Source: Bacteroidetes bacterium UBA2475 (GTDB lineage Bacteria > Bacteroidota > Bacteroidia > B-17B0 > Aurantibacillaceae). Taken from it: 64,000 nucleotides of DNA. Location: positions 62,001 to 126,000 of the forward strand of contig DDPF01000018.1 of assembly GCA_002342065.1 (NCBI GenBank). Reading direction: 5' to 3'. A program made the position numbers and the translations under genes. Positions 42,438-51,088 of the stretch are shown piece by piece (the stretch's first letter is position 1; each line of letters opens with the position of its first letter). A model generated the notes under the pieces. It saw only the letters and a list, made by a program, of their open reading frames with translations, did no database searches and was not told where the DNA came from.

Positions 42438-43808
42438 ATGAGATTCAGATTAATTCAGTTTAACGTATTAATAATATTCGCCCTAAACTTTAGCTGCTTT
42501 TCTCAAGTTCGTGAGACAACAGGTGAGCTTAAAATTATTGACAGGTCAAAAGATAACAAAGAAAGATTAGACAGCCTTCTTAATCTGCACTACAAACAAC
42601 AGCCATTAGACGGCAACTATACTGCTGATTTAGCTAAAGGATTTGACCTGCAATTTGCTAAAATTGCTTATAAAATATGTTTTGAAACACTTAGGTATGA
42701 TACCTTACAGTCTTTAGCAATTGATATCGGTTACATTCATGAGTTAAGAGAAGAGTATGATTCAGCTTTTGCTTATTATTTTAATACAATAAGCTTATTT
42801 GAAGAAACCGAAAAGTATGATAAGACCTTCTCACTAACGCAAAATATTCTTTATAACAACAATACCTTATACAAAATAATAGAGGCAGATAAGATTGAAC
42901 AAAAAAAGCAAAATAAAAAAATACTCTATCTCTTTATTATAATTCTCATTTTTCTACTAATTATAATATTTTCGACGGTTTTGTTCTATAGAAAAGTAAA
43001 AGTAAAGAACCAACAGATATCTGTGAAAAATAGAAATTTAGAGGATGCACAGTCTCAAATTAAAAGTAGTTTAGATTACGCACAAAATATTCAAAATTCT
43101 ATCATTCAAAATGAAATCGGTCTTACAAAGTCATTTTCCGATTCTTTTGTTTTATTTATGCCAAAAGACACAGTAAGTGGTGATTTTTTATGGACTAATA
43201 AATGTGAAGAAGATATTTTTATAGGAGTTGCGGATTGCACCGGACATGGTGTTCCAGGGGCATTGTTATCCATTGTAGGTAATTTTCTACTAGATGCCAT
43301 TGTTAATTATGATCGTTTGAGAGATACCAATGAAGTATTGGACAAACTGCACGTTGAAGTTATAAGAACTTTAAACAAGAACGCAAAAAATCAAAAATTA
43401 AATGATGAGGGAATGGATATTGCTTTATTGAAAATAGACAAAAAAAAACTTAAGCTTCAATTTTCGGGCGCTAACAGATCCGTTTATATAGTAAGGAACG
43501 GAGAAACTATTGAATTGAAAGGCGATAGAAGACCAATAGGAGAAACTATGGTTAATTATAGTCCTTTCAAAAGCATCGAATTTAACCTACTGAAAAACGA
43601 TATTATTTATTCCTTTTCTGATGGCTATTACGATCAATTTAATAGTAGTGGAAAAAAATTCTTAAAGAAGAACTTATTGCAATTGCTATCAGAAGCCTGC
43701 ACTTTGAAATTAGAAGAACAACGTCAAATTCTTGAAAAGACTCTCTTGAATCATCAAGGTACAACGCAACAAACAGATGATGTTCTTGTAATAGGCTTGA
43801 AAATTTAA
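42438..43808 (+). CDS. Membrane SpoIIE-type serine/threonine phosphatase, short N-terminal part
   Basis: A 456-residue protein. It has a signal or membrane segment at the N-terminus (MRFRLIQFNVLIIFALNFSCFSQ), a reduced TPR-like region of about 110 residues, a transmembrane segment (about 160-182, ILYLFIIILIFLLIIIFSTVLFY), a coiled coil, and a SpoIIE/PP2C domain (from about 235) with SGDFLWTNK, GVADCTGHGVPGALLS, ANRSVYIVRNG and FSDGYYDQF. The ATG at 42438 gives a better N-terminus than the TTG at 42384. The first metal-binding aspartate and the TGHG segment are intact. Compared with the 726-residue relative at 47724-49904, the TPR domain is strongly shortened. The 3' end overlaps the convergent Crp gene by four bases. 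Confidence 0.88.
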   Translation: MRFRLIQFNVLIIFALNFSCFSQVRETTGELKIIDRSKDNKERLDSLLNLHYKQQPLDGNYTADLAKGFDLQFAKIAYKICFETLRYDTLQSLAIDIGYIHELREEYDSAFAYYFNTISLFEETEKYDKTFSLTQNILYNNNTLYKIIEADKIEQKKQNKKILYLFIIILIFLLIIIFSTVLFYRKVKVKNQQISVKNRNLEDAQSQIKSSLDYAQNIQNSIIQNEIGLTKSFSDSFVLFMPKDTVSGDFLWTNKCEEDIFIGVADCTGHGVPGALLSIVGNFLLDAIVNYDRLRDTNEVLDKLHVEVIRTLNKNAKNQKLNDEGMDIALLKIDKKKLKLQFSGANRSVYIVRNGETIELKGDRRPIGETMVNYSPFKSIEFNLLKNDIIYSFSDGYYDQFNSSGKKFLKKNLLQLLSEACTLKLEEQRQILEKTLLNHQGTTQQTDDVLVIGLKI

Positions 43809-44482
43809 CTGAGGGCTTTCAAGTCAGGAATGATAACTTTTTTTCTGCCTTCGTAAACTATCTTTCCCTTCTCAACCAGACGGTTTATAATTGTAGTTAC
43901 AGATTGGCGAGAGGAAGCGGTATAATCAGCAATATCTTGATGAGTGAGCATCATCTCCATTTCAATAGAATTGCCATTAATTTTTCCATGATGCTTTGCA
44001 TATCGTCTAAAAAAATCAAGCACTCTTGTATCTACATCCTTGAAAACCAAATCCTCATATTTTTGTTGAAATGAGATAAGCTTCTCGTTTACTACATCGG
44101 CAAATTTAATTGATAAAGTAGGGTTGTTTTGTAGTACATTCATGAAATTTGGCACTTCAAAAAAACAAAGCCTTACCTGATCGCTTAAAACTTTAGCGTA
44201 TTCATAACGGTTTCCACTAGTGTTTAAATGACCAAAAATATCACCCTCCGTTAACATTTCAGTAATCATTTCTTTGCCCGATTCATCTTCTCTACAAATT
44301 TTTACCGTACCGACTTTTAGAATAAATATTTTCTTTACCTCTGATTCGGAAAAATAAATAACATCATTTTTTTCTGCATTTTTCATATTTGATACAATAC
44401 ACAAATCTTCAATTTCTTTCGAATTTAATTGCTCGAAGAGTTTGTGATTTCGTAAATACCAATATTTATTGTCTTTAGTCAT
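43805..44482 (-). CDS. Crp/Fnr family transcriptional regulator
   Basis: A 225-residue cytoplasmic protein. The cyclic-nucleotide-binding-like domain (about 15-135) has EKNDVIYFSESEVKKIFILKVGTVKI and GDIFGH. The DNA-binding winged helix (about 150-225) has MMLTHQDIADYTASSRQSVTTIINRLVEKGKI, with the recognition helix SRQSVTTIINRL. The cysteines needed for an Fnr Fe-S cluster are not arranged in the usual N-terminal cluster, so redox sensing by that means is unlikely; the ligand is unknown. It is a single gene, convergent with the SpoIIE gene and 12 bases downstream of the LysE-like gene. It may control the nearby redox operons (inference). Confidence 0.92.
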   Translation of the reverse strand: MTKDNKYWYLRNHKLFEQLNSKEIEDLCIVSNMKNAEKNDVIYFSESEVKKIFILKVGTVKICREDESGKEMITEMLTEGDIFGHLNTSGNRYEYAKVLSDQVRLCFFEVPNFMNVLQNNPTLSIKFADVVNEKLISFQQKYEDLVFKDVDTRVLDFFRRYAKHHGKINGNSIEMEMMLTHQDIADYTASSRQSVTTIINRLVEKGKIVYEGRKKVIIPDLKALS

Positions 44483-44494
44483 ATCTTAAAATCA

Positions 44495-45196
44495 TTATGG
44501 GTTCGTTAGCAGCCATATTTGATGCCCTGCTAAAGCAATAAACAATAAAGATAACGCTTTAAAATAATATTTGTTGTTAATGTACCTCAAAATTGTCTGT
44601 TTGTATTTCAATGTGATATAAATAAAAAATGTCAAAAGAATAAAAGCGCCTACTCCAGATCCCAATATGTACGAAAATTTGTGAAGGTTAGATTTGATTT
44701 GAAGAAATTCTATTGAATTGAAATATACTTGAATAAATATCCAAAATGGTAATAGTTGAGGGTTTAACGCTGCTAATGAAAATCCTTTAAAAATATGTTG
44801 TATCGGTTGTTCATTTAAATTTGTTTCATTTTTAACTGCAACATTTGATTGCTTTTTAAAATAAAAATTAAAACCTATTATTATCAGAACAATTATAAAA
44901 ACAATTTTTAGTAAAAAAATTAACGATTTATATTCTATTAAATAGCTATTTGCAAATACTGCAAGAGCGCAATAAATGAACTCAGGGATACATCCACCAA
45001 TCGCTACAAAATAAGCGGTTCTTTTGTGTTGATATAATGCTGAATTAATAACAAATAGATTTACAGGGCCAAGTTGCAAAGATCCTATAAAACTAACTAT
45101 GCAGGAAAAAATGAATATGAGGAGTATTGAAATCAATTGGCAATGTTTTAAATAAAACTTGAGATTGTTTTCATCTCCAAGACAAAAATACTGCAA
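44495..45196 (-). CDS. LysE/RhtB family amino-acid exporter-like membrane protein
   Basis: A 233-residue protein with six hydrophobic segments. The LysE family core is visible at FIGSLQLGPVNLFVINSAL (about 36-54), YFVAIGGCIPEFIYCALAVF, and the internal ALNPQLLPFWIFIQVYF (about 138). It could export small molecules such as amino acids or lactones. No ATG precedes the domain, so the start is a TTG at 45196 or another non-ATG codon; the exact N-terminus is uncertain. It lies upstream of the Crp gene on the same strand with a 12-base gap, so they may form an operon. Confidence 0.83.
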   Translation of the reverse strand: MQYFCLGDENNLKFYLKHCQLISILLIFIFSCIVSFIGSLQLGPVNLFVINSALYQHKRTAYFVAIGGCIPEFIYCALAVFANSYLIEYKSLIFLLKIVFIIVLIIIGFNFYFKKQSNVAVKNETNLNEQPIQHIFKGFSLAALNPQLLPFWIFIQVYFNSIEFLQIKSNLHKFSYILGSGVGAFILLTFFIYITLKYKQTILRYINNKYYFKALSLLFIALAGHQIWLLTNP

Positions 45197-45316
45197 GCAG
45201 TTCGCCCGTTAAAACAAAAAGTAAATTATTAAAACCTTCGAATGAAAAACTCATAACTAAATTTAGTACTTTTTTTAATACAATTTACCGTCCCCATACC
45301 GTCCACCCTAAAATCA

Positions 45317-45349
45317 AAAACCCTGTAAGCTTATGACTTACAGGGTTTT
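45317..45349 (-). terminator. Rho-independent terminator downstream of tRNA-Ser
   Basis: A 13-bp stem AAAACCCTGTAAG / CTTACAGGGTTTT with a CTTATGA loop. On the minus strand it ends in TTTTTGATTTT. Confidence 0.85.
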
Positions 45350-45363
45350 GAAGAATTTACTCG

Positions 45364-45450
45364 CGGAGAAAGAGGGATTCGAACCCTCGGTACAGTTTCC
45401 CGTACGCATGTTTAGCAAACATGTCCTTTCGGCCACTCAGGCATCTCTCC
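45364..45450 (-). tRNA. tRNA-Ser (anticodon GCT)
   Basis: An 87-base serine tRNA on the minus strand. The acceptor stem GGAGAGA pairs with TTTCTCC, the anticodon loop is TTTGCTAAA with anticodon GCT at 45414-45416, there is a long class II variable arm, and the T loop is GGTTCGAATCC. The CCA end is not encoded (the base after the discriminator G is G), so it is added after transcription. The gene reads AGC and AGU codons. Confidence 0.96.
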
Positions 45451-45462
45451 GTTTTTGCATTG

Positions 45463-45495
45463 CAAATTTAATTATTTTTTTAATAATTTTTACAA
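45463..45495 (-). promoter_or_regulatory. Candidate Bacteroidota promoter of tRNA-Ser
   Basis: On the minus strand TTG (45495-45493), 22 bases, then TAAATTTG (45470-45463). The -7 box ends 12 bases before the tRNA 5' end, giving a plausible start just upstream of the mature tRNA. Confidence 0.65.
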
Positions 45496-45509
45496 TTTTT
45501 TTCTAAATA

Positions 45510-46013
45510 TTAAATATCGTCTAAATACACGTCTATCAAGCCTTCCGGGGCATTAAAAAACAGCTTTTTCGCGTTTTCATCTATCTTTTCAATAAAAGCA
45601 TCAACCAAAGGCAAAATTATTTCTTTCTCGCCATGTTTAACACTCAAAAGTACCTGGTGACCATTATCGCTTACACTAAAGACATTTCCTAAAACCCCGA
45701 ATTTTTTATCGATGATCTCAAAACCCATCCAATCAAATTCTTCTTCTGTTTTATAAATTAATGCCGTGTCAATCGAGACTTCTTTGCCAATTAATAGCTT
45801 TGCTTTTTCTATTGAATCAATATCTTCTAAATGAACTATAAATCCATTATTACTCTCCGAAAAAACTTTAACGAAATAAGGCGCAACGCCGGTTTGTGTT
45901 TCAATGAACACTGCCCGCACATCTTCAAAATAAAAATCTTTGTTTGCTTTTAAGATCAACTGACCATTAATGCCATGGGTCTTACTAAAATATCCAATAG
46001 CCGAAAGATCCAT
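45510..46013 (-). CDS. rimM: Ribosome maturation factor RimM
   Basis: A 167-residue cytoplasmic protein. The RimM N-terminal domain shows AIGYFSKTHGINGQLILKA, and the PRC-barrel segment EEEFDWMGFEIIDKKFGVLGNVFSV and LLSVKHGEKEIILPLVDAFIEKID follows, as in the family. It assists assembly of the 30S ribosomal subunit head. Its ATG overlaps the pyrG TAA (TAATG), so it is translationally coupled to CTP synthase. It stops 47 bases before the tRNA-Ser promoter. Confidence 0.92.
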   Translation of the reverse strand: MDLSAIGYFSKTHGINGQLILKANKDFYFEDVRAVFIETQTGVAPYFVKVFSESNNGFIVHLEDIDSIEKAKLLIGKEVSIDTALIYKTEEEFDWMGFEIIDKKFGVLGNVFSVSDNGHQVLLSVKHGEKEIILPLVDAFIEKIDENAKKLFFNAPEGLIDVYLDDI

Positions 46014-47614
46014 TAACCTAAAGTTGCTTTCACAAAACTAACAAATAAGGGATGAGGGTTCTCTACTGTACTTTTATATTCAGGATGAAACTGCACACCC
46101 ATAAAAAATGGATGCTTAGCAATCTCGATGATCTCAACCAAACCACCGTCAGGATTAATTCCCGAAAGTGTTAAGCCTGCTTCTGTGAATTGTTTTTTGT
46201 ATTCGTTATTGAATTCATAACGGTGACGGTGACGCTCGTTTACCTGAGTTGCATTGTATGCTTTATGCGCCAATGTTCCTTCTTCAACAGTACATTTATA
46301 AGAACCTAAACGCATAGTGCCACCCATGTGCGAAATTGTTTTTTGATTCTCTAAAAGATCAATAACCGGGCTGCTTGTGGCAGGATTCATTTCGCGGCTA
46401 TGCGCATCTTTTAAATTTAAAACGTTACGCGCAAATTCAATTACAGCACATTGCATTCCTAAACAGATTCCTAAAAAAGGAACATTGTTTTCTCTTGCAT
46501 AACGTATTGCAGCAATCTTCCCTTCAATACCTCTTGTACCAAAACCGGGCGCTACTAAAATTCCTTTTAAGTCGCCTAATTTTTGTTTTATATTTTCTTC
46601 GGTAATATCTTCGCTATGTATCCAGTCTAATTTTACTTTGCATTCGTTGGTAACGCCTGCGTGTATAAAAGCTTCTGCAATTGATTTATAAGAATCTTTT
46701 AACTCAACATATTTTCCAATTAAACCAATAGTAACTTCTTTTTTTGGATGCTTTAATTTATCCAAAAAGCTTTTCCATCTTGTTAATTCAGGATCGCCTT
46801 TTGCTTCTATTCCTAATTTTTTAAGAACGATCACATCCAATCTTTCTTTTTCCATAAACAATGGAACTTCATAAATAGTAGATGCATCCAACGCTTCAAT
46901 TACAGCATTTGGTTCAACGTTACAGAATAAAGCAATTTTCCTGCGAATATCCTGATTAATTGCATGCTCTGCCCTACACACCAAAACGTCGGGTTGAACA
47001 CCATACTCTAATAATAATTTTACAGAGTGTTGTGTAGGTTTTGTTTTTAATTCTCCTGAAGTAGATAAATAGGGTAATAAGGTTAAGTGAATAACCATAC
47101 AGTCATTTCCCATTTCCCATTTAAGCTGACGAACAGCTTCAATGTAGGGTAAAGACTCAATATCACCAACAGTACCGCCAATTTCGGTTATTACAAACTG
47201 GTATTGACCTGTTTTACCAAGTATTTTTATTCGGTTCTTAATTTCATCGGTAATATGAGGAATAACCTGAACGGTTTTTCCTAAGTATTCGCCTTTACGC
47301 TCTTTTTCGATCACGTTTTGGTAAATGCGGCCGGTAGTAACGTTGTTGGCCTGAGATGTAGGAACATTTAAAAAGCGCTCGTAATGCCCAAGATCAAGAT
47401 CTGTTTCGGCACCATCGTCGGTAACGTAACATTCGCCGTGTTCATAAGGGTTTAAAGTGCCCGGATCGACATTAATATATGGATCGAGTTTTTGAATAGT
47501 AACAGTAAAGCCTCTTGCCTGTAGTAATTTGGCTAAACTTGCAGAGATAATTCCTTTTCCTAGAGAAGATGTTACACCACCGGTAACAAAGATGTATTTA
47601 GTATTTATAGACAT
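46013..47614 (-). CDS. pyrG: CTP synthase
   Basis: A 533-residue enzyme that converts UTP to CTP using glutamine and ATP. The N-terminal synthetase domain starts TKYIFVTGGVTSSLGKGI and contains YINVDPGTLNPYEHGE. The C-terminal class I glutamine amidotransferase domain contains APGFGTRGIEGK, the nucleophile in FLGICLGMQ, and the His-Glu pair in VQFHPEYKS. Its length is typical. I use the ATG at 47614; a TTG at 47629 would only add five residues. A short 5' leader carries a hairpin (see regulatory entry). It is followed by rimM with a one-base overlap. Confidence 0.97.
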   Translation of the reverse strand: MSINTKYIFVTGGVTSSLGKGIISASLAKLLQARGFTVTIQKLDPYINVDPGTLNPYEHGECYVTDDGAETDLDLGHYERFLNVPTSQANNVTTGRIYQNVIEKERKGEYLGKTVQVIPHITDEIKNRIKILGKTGQYQFVITEIGGTVGDIESLPYIEAVRQLKWEMGNDCMVIHLTLLPYLSTSGELKTKPTQHSVKLLLEYGVQPDVLVCRAEHAINQDIRRKIALFCNVEPNAVIEALDASTIYEVPLFMEKERLDVIVLKKLGIEAKGDPELTRWKSFLDKLKHPKKEVTIGLIGKYVELKDSYKSIAEAFIHAGVTNECKVKLDWIHSEDITEENIKQKLGDLKGILVAPGFGTRGIEGKIAAIRYARENNVPFLGICLGMQCAVIEFARNVLNLKDAHSREMNPATSSPVIDLLENQKTISHMGGTMRLGSYKCTVEEGTLAHKAYNATQVNERHRHRYEFNNEYKKQFTEAGLTLSGINPDGGLVEIIEIAKHPFFMGVQFHPEYKSTVENPHPLFVSFVKATLG

Positions 47615-47616
47615 AA

Positions 47617-47645
47617 CAGTTTTTTGCAAACTGTAAGCAAAAGTA
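47617..47645 (-). promoter_or_regulatory. pyrG promoter (TACTTTTG) with a leader hairpin next to the start codon
   Basis: On the minus strand TACTTTTG (47645-47638) fits TAnnTTTG. The short predicted leader contains CAGTTT and AAACTG (47633-47617), which pair around a GCAAA loop two bases before ATG. The hairpin could cover the ribosome binding region. The function in pyrimidine control is only inferred. Confidence 0.5.
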
Positions 47646-47723
47646 AATAAAAAAAGGACTAAAAGGGTTAAAAATTTTAAGGCATTACCAACAATTAACG
47701 CTTATAATAGAGCTAATTAGGGC

Positions 47724-49904
47724 CTATATCCGTATTCCAATAACACAAACATCATCAACTTGCTCAAAATCGCCTTTCCATCTATTAAAATTTTGAGTTA
47801 TCATATTTGCCTGCTCACCCAAAGGCAACGTATTTATTGAACGTAATAACTCCTTAAAATTCTTTGACTTTAATTTTTTACCATCCTCACCACCAAACTG
47901 ATCAGCATAACCGTCAGTAATTAAATAAAATATTTGCCCCGCATCTGAAGGCAGTATTTGTGTAAGAAACGGTTGTGGATCATCAGACTGCCCTATTGGT
48001 TGCTTGTTGGGTTTTAATTCTTGTAATGAAGTTCCCATCCCTTGTTCAATATACCAAAGCGGATTATTGGCGCCACTCCAGCTAATTGATTTACTTTTTT
48101 TATTAATGCACAGTAACGAAATATCCATACCATCTTTTACTTGTCCAACAGATTTTGAAAATGTATCTAAAACCAATTCTGTTGTTTTATCTAATATCTT
48201 GCCTGGATCAGATAAATTAAATTCTTTTACCGAACGCGATAAGGCATTACTGCAAACAACACTTACCATTGCCCCCGGAACACCATGACCGGTGCAATCT
48301 GCAGCTGCAATAAATACATGCTCGTTGTTATCTTCAAAAAAATAAAAATCACCCGCAACAATATCTTTTGGCTGGTATACAACAAATGCATCGCCATTTA
48401 ATTTTGAAAAACTTTCTTTGATGGAACTTACCTGGGGCAAAATGGCATCTTGTAAACGTTTGGCATAGTTTATAGAATCTAAAACCTCTTTTTGTTTTTC
48501 TTCCACTAAATGTTTTTGTTTTTCAACTTCCAGTTTTTGCATACTGATGATGCGATTTGATTTTTTACTCAGGTTTAAATTTTTGTAGATCATGATTGCA
48601 AATACTATTAAAAATATTAAACCAATGATCAGCGCATAAGAAACAATTTTTTGCTGTTTTAATTGCGTGGCATTAAGTTCTCCCTGCTGCTTTAATATCT
48701 GATTTTCCTGTTCTTTTTTATCTGTTTCAAATTTAGTAGATAGCTCCTGAATGGTATTATTACTTTCAGAATTTAACAGTGTATCTTTCATACTAATACT
48801 TTCTTTTGCATAATAAAGAGCCATTTTACAATCACCATAACTATCGTAGGCCACTGTTAAATTTTCCAGGATACCATATTGCACCAAGTAATCTTTGGAT
48901 TTTTTCGCATCTGCTAATACCTCTTCTGCTAATTTTATTCCTTTAAATAATTTCTCTTTTGAAGGCTCCAATCGCCCGATTAAAATTATATTGCCTGCCA
49001 TATTTGCAATATCACTGTAGTTATGAATATCTAATGCTTTTTGTGCGCCTATTGACTTTTGAAAATAATAATCAGCAGAATATAAATATTTTAAACTATT
49101 ATACTTTAATCCAAGATCAAAATTTATTACACCAATATTACTCCAGGTTTCGATCATACCTATGGAATCATTTAATTGCTTACGGATCTCGAAGCTTTTC
49201 ATGTGATAACTCCTGGCCGTACTTAGCAGATTGCTATCTTTCTCAATTCTCCCTATATACCCATTCGTAACACCCAGGTTGGATAAAATCATGGCTGTTT
49301 GATTCGGGTCACTTTCTATATACGCTTCAGCTTTCTTGTAATACTCTATAGCCTTTGCGAAATCTTTCGCACTCCTATTAGTTCCGCCAAGAGCGCTATA
49401 AGAGTTTGCAAGACTATTATACGCATTCATTATATCTTTTTTGTTGCCTGATTTTTCGCGAATTGGTATCGAATTTAAAATATTCTCTATAGAAGATTTG
49501 AAGTTACCAGTAGTTCTATAAAGTACGCCAATTTCAAGGTAAGCGCTGCTTAATTCTTTTTCTATTTTATTTTCTTTAGCAATTCTAATTATTTTTCTTA
49601 AAGTATCAATTGCAGCCCCAAAATTTTCTCTACGCTTTAAGCTTGTTGCCGAGGCGCGCATAATCGACAAATAAATATGCTTATAATTTAAAGAGGTTAA
49701 AATTTTTGCTTTTGCAAAATATTCATCAGACTTTTCGAATTCCTTATTTTTAGAATAAATAGCTGCTATCTTGGAACACACCACTGCCTTAACAGTATCG
49801 TGTGAAGATTTTTTTTCTTCTAATAATAGAGAGTCTAACTTTTTATTTTGCGATACAGCAATTAAAGGCAAACACAAAATAAAAATATAGCTTATTAAAC
49901 GCAT
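47724..49904 (-). CDS. TPR-containing membrane SpoIIE-type phosphatase
   Basis: A 726-residue protein. It has a signal peptide (MRLISYIFILCLPLIAVSQ), a periplasmic TPR region of about 370 residues, a transmembrane segment (about 433-452, YALIIGLIFLIVFAIMIYK), a coiled coil with the linker motif SINYAKRLQDAILP, and a SpoIIE domain (from about 500) with AGDFYFFE, AAADCTGHGVPGAMVS, SGANNPLWYIEQG and LITDGYADQFGGE. Such proteins sense envelope signals through TPRs and dephosphorylate an anti-sigma antagonist or similar target. The target is unknown, and no anti-sigma factor is encoded nearby. It is the last gene of the 47.7-59.1 kb run, six bases after the aminotransferase. Confidence 0.9.
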   Translation of the reverse strand: MRLISYIFILCLPLIAVSQNKKLDSLLLEEKKSSHDTVKAVVCSKIAAIYSKNKEFEKSDEYFAKAKILTSLNYKHIYLSIMRASATSLKRRENFGAAIDTLRKIIRIAKENKIEKELSSAYLEIGVLYRTTGNFKSSIENILNSIPIREKSGNKKDIMNAYNSLANSYSALGGTNRSAKDFAKAIEYYKKAEAYIESDPNQTAMILSNLGVTNGYIGRIEKDSNLLSTARSYHMKSFEIRKQLNDSIGMIETWSNIGVINFDLGLKYNSLKYLYSADYYFQKSIGAQKALDIHNYSDIANMAGNIILIGRLEPSKEKLFKGIKLAEEVLADAKKSKDYLVQYGILENLTVAYDSYGDCKMALYYAKESISMKDTLLNSESNNTIQELSTKFETDKKEQENQILKQQGELNATQLKQQKIVSYALIIGLIFLIVFAIMIYKNLNLSKKSNRIISMQKLEVEKQKHLVEEKQKEVLDSINYAKRLQDAILPQVSSIKESFSKLNGDAFVVYQPKDIVAGDFYFFEDNNEHVFIAAADCTGHGVPGAMVSVVCSNALSRSVKEFNLSDPGKILDKTTELVLDTFSKSVGQVKDGMDISLLCINKKSKSISWSGANNPLWYIEQGMGTSLQELKPNKQPIGQSDDPQPFLTQILPSDAGQIFYLITDGYADQFGGEDGKKLKSKNFKELLRSINTLPLGEQANMITQNFNRWKGDFEQVDDVCVIGIRI

Positions 49905-49910
49905 TACAGC

Positions 49911-51014
49911 CTAATTAAAAAACTTTTTTATGGTTGCTGCAACATACTCTTGTTCCTCAGGTTTTAAGCCGGGATACAAGGGCAAACTTAAAGATGTTTC
50001 AGCCATCTTTTCTGCCAACGGAAATTGGCCTTTTTTAAAATTCATTTCTTTATACGCTTCCTGCAAATGTGGTGGAATTGGATAATGAATCAACGAACCA
50101 ATAGTATTTTTAGTTAAATGTTCCTGCAAAGCATCGCGTTTATTAGTCCTGATAACATATTGATGATAAACGTGCGTGCAATTATCGGCAATACCAGTTA
50201 AAACAATATCGCCCACACCTTTTAATAATTTGGTATAAATAGCGGCCATATCAACACGCGTCTTTGTCCAATCATTTAAATATTTAAGTTTTACATTCAG
50301 TATCTCTGCCTGTAATTCGTCTAGCCTTGAGTTAACGCCTTTTATCTCGTTAAAATATTTTTTTTGAGAACCATAATTACGAATAACATTTGCTTTATGA
50401 TTTAGATCTGCATTGTTTGTTGTTATTGCACCTGCATCGCCAAGGGCACCTAAATTTTTTGCAGGATAAAAACTGGTTGCGTTAATATCGCCAAAACTTC
50501 CGGTGATCTTTCCGTTGCAGGTTGCAGCTTGTGCTTGCGCGTTATCTTCTACAACAAATAAATTATGCTTTTTTGCAATAGGCATTATCTTATCCATTTC
50601 GCAACATTGTCCAAACAAATGCACGGACATTATTGCTTTTGTTTTTTTTGTAATGGCAGCCTCTATCAACTCAGGGTTAATATTAAACGTTGCTTCTCTT
50701 GGTTCAACGGGCACTGGTGTTGCGCCAACATACGAAACAGAAAGCCATGAAGCGATATAAGTATTTGAGGGAACAATTACTTCATCACCAGGACCAATAC
50801 CAAGAGTTTTTAAAGCAATTATCAAAGCATCTAAACCATTTGCAAGACCGGTGCAGTATGATGTGTTTGAAAATGCCGCGTAATTTTTTTCGAATTCTTT
50901 TAAACTATTGCCCATGATGTACCAATGGCTATCATAAACTTTTTCAAAGGCTTTTGTAAGTTCGGCTTTAAGAGGATCGTGCGTTCCTGCGAATGAAAAA
51001 AACGGAATGTTCAT
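49911..51014 (-). CDS. DegT/DnrJ/EryC1/StrS family sugar aminotransferase
   Basis: A 367-residue PLP enzyme of fold type I. It carries NTSYCTGLANGLDALIIALKTLG at the cofactor site, EVIVPSNTYIASWLSV, VSVHLFGQCCEMDKIMP, FVVEDNAQAQAATCN, and the PLP lysine Lys186 in SFYPAKNLGALGDAGA. Such enzymes convert 3- or 4-keto-6-deoxy sugar nucleotides to amino sugars for surface glycans. The product depends on position and sugar and cannot be read from sequence, but the nearest relatives are the FdtB/VioA kind. It lies in the operon after the PD40-SPOR gene and before the SpoIIE phosphatase gene. Confidence 0.93.
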   Translation of the reverse strand: MNIPFFSFAGTHDPLKAELTKAFEKVYDSHWYIMGNSLKEFEKNYAAFSNTSYCTGLANGLDALIIALKTLGIGPGDEVIVPSNTYIASWLSVSYVGATPVPVEPREATFNINPELIEAAITKKTKAIMSVHLFGQCCEMDKIMPIAKKHNLFVVEDNAQAQAATCNGKITGSFGDINATSFYPAKNLGALGDAGAITTNNADLNHKANVIRNYGSQKKYFNEIKGVNSRLDELQAEILNVKLKYLNDWTKTRVDMAAIYTKLLKGVGDIVLTGIADNCTHVYHQYVIRTNKRDALQEHLTKNTIGSLIHYPIPPHLQEAYKEMNFKKGQFPLAEKMAETSLSLPLYPGLKPEEQEYVAATIKKFFN

Positions 51015-51088
51015 AGTAATGCTTTTATATTGTGAAATTACTATTTTTTTGGTTATTGGCCGCGAACTAAAAGAAAATTTTGCCTGGA

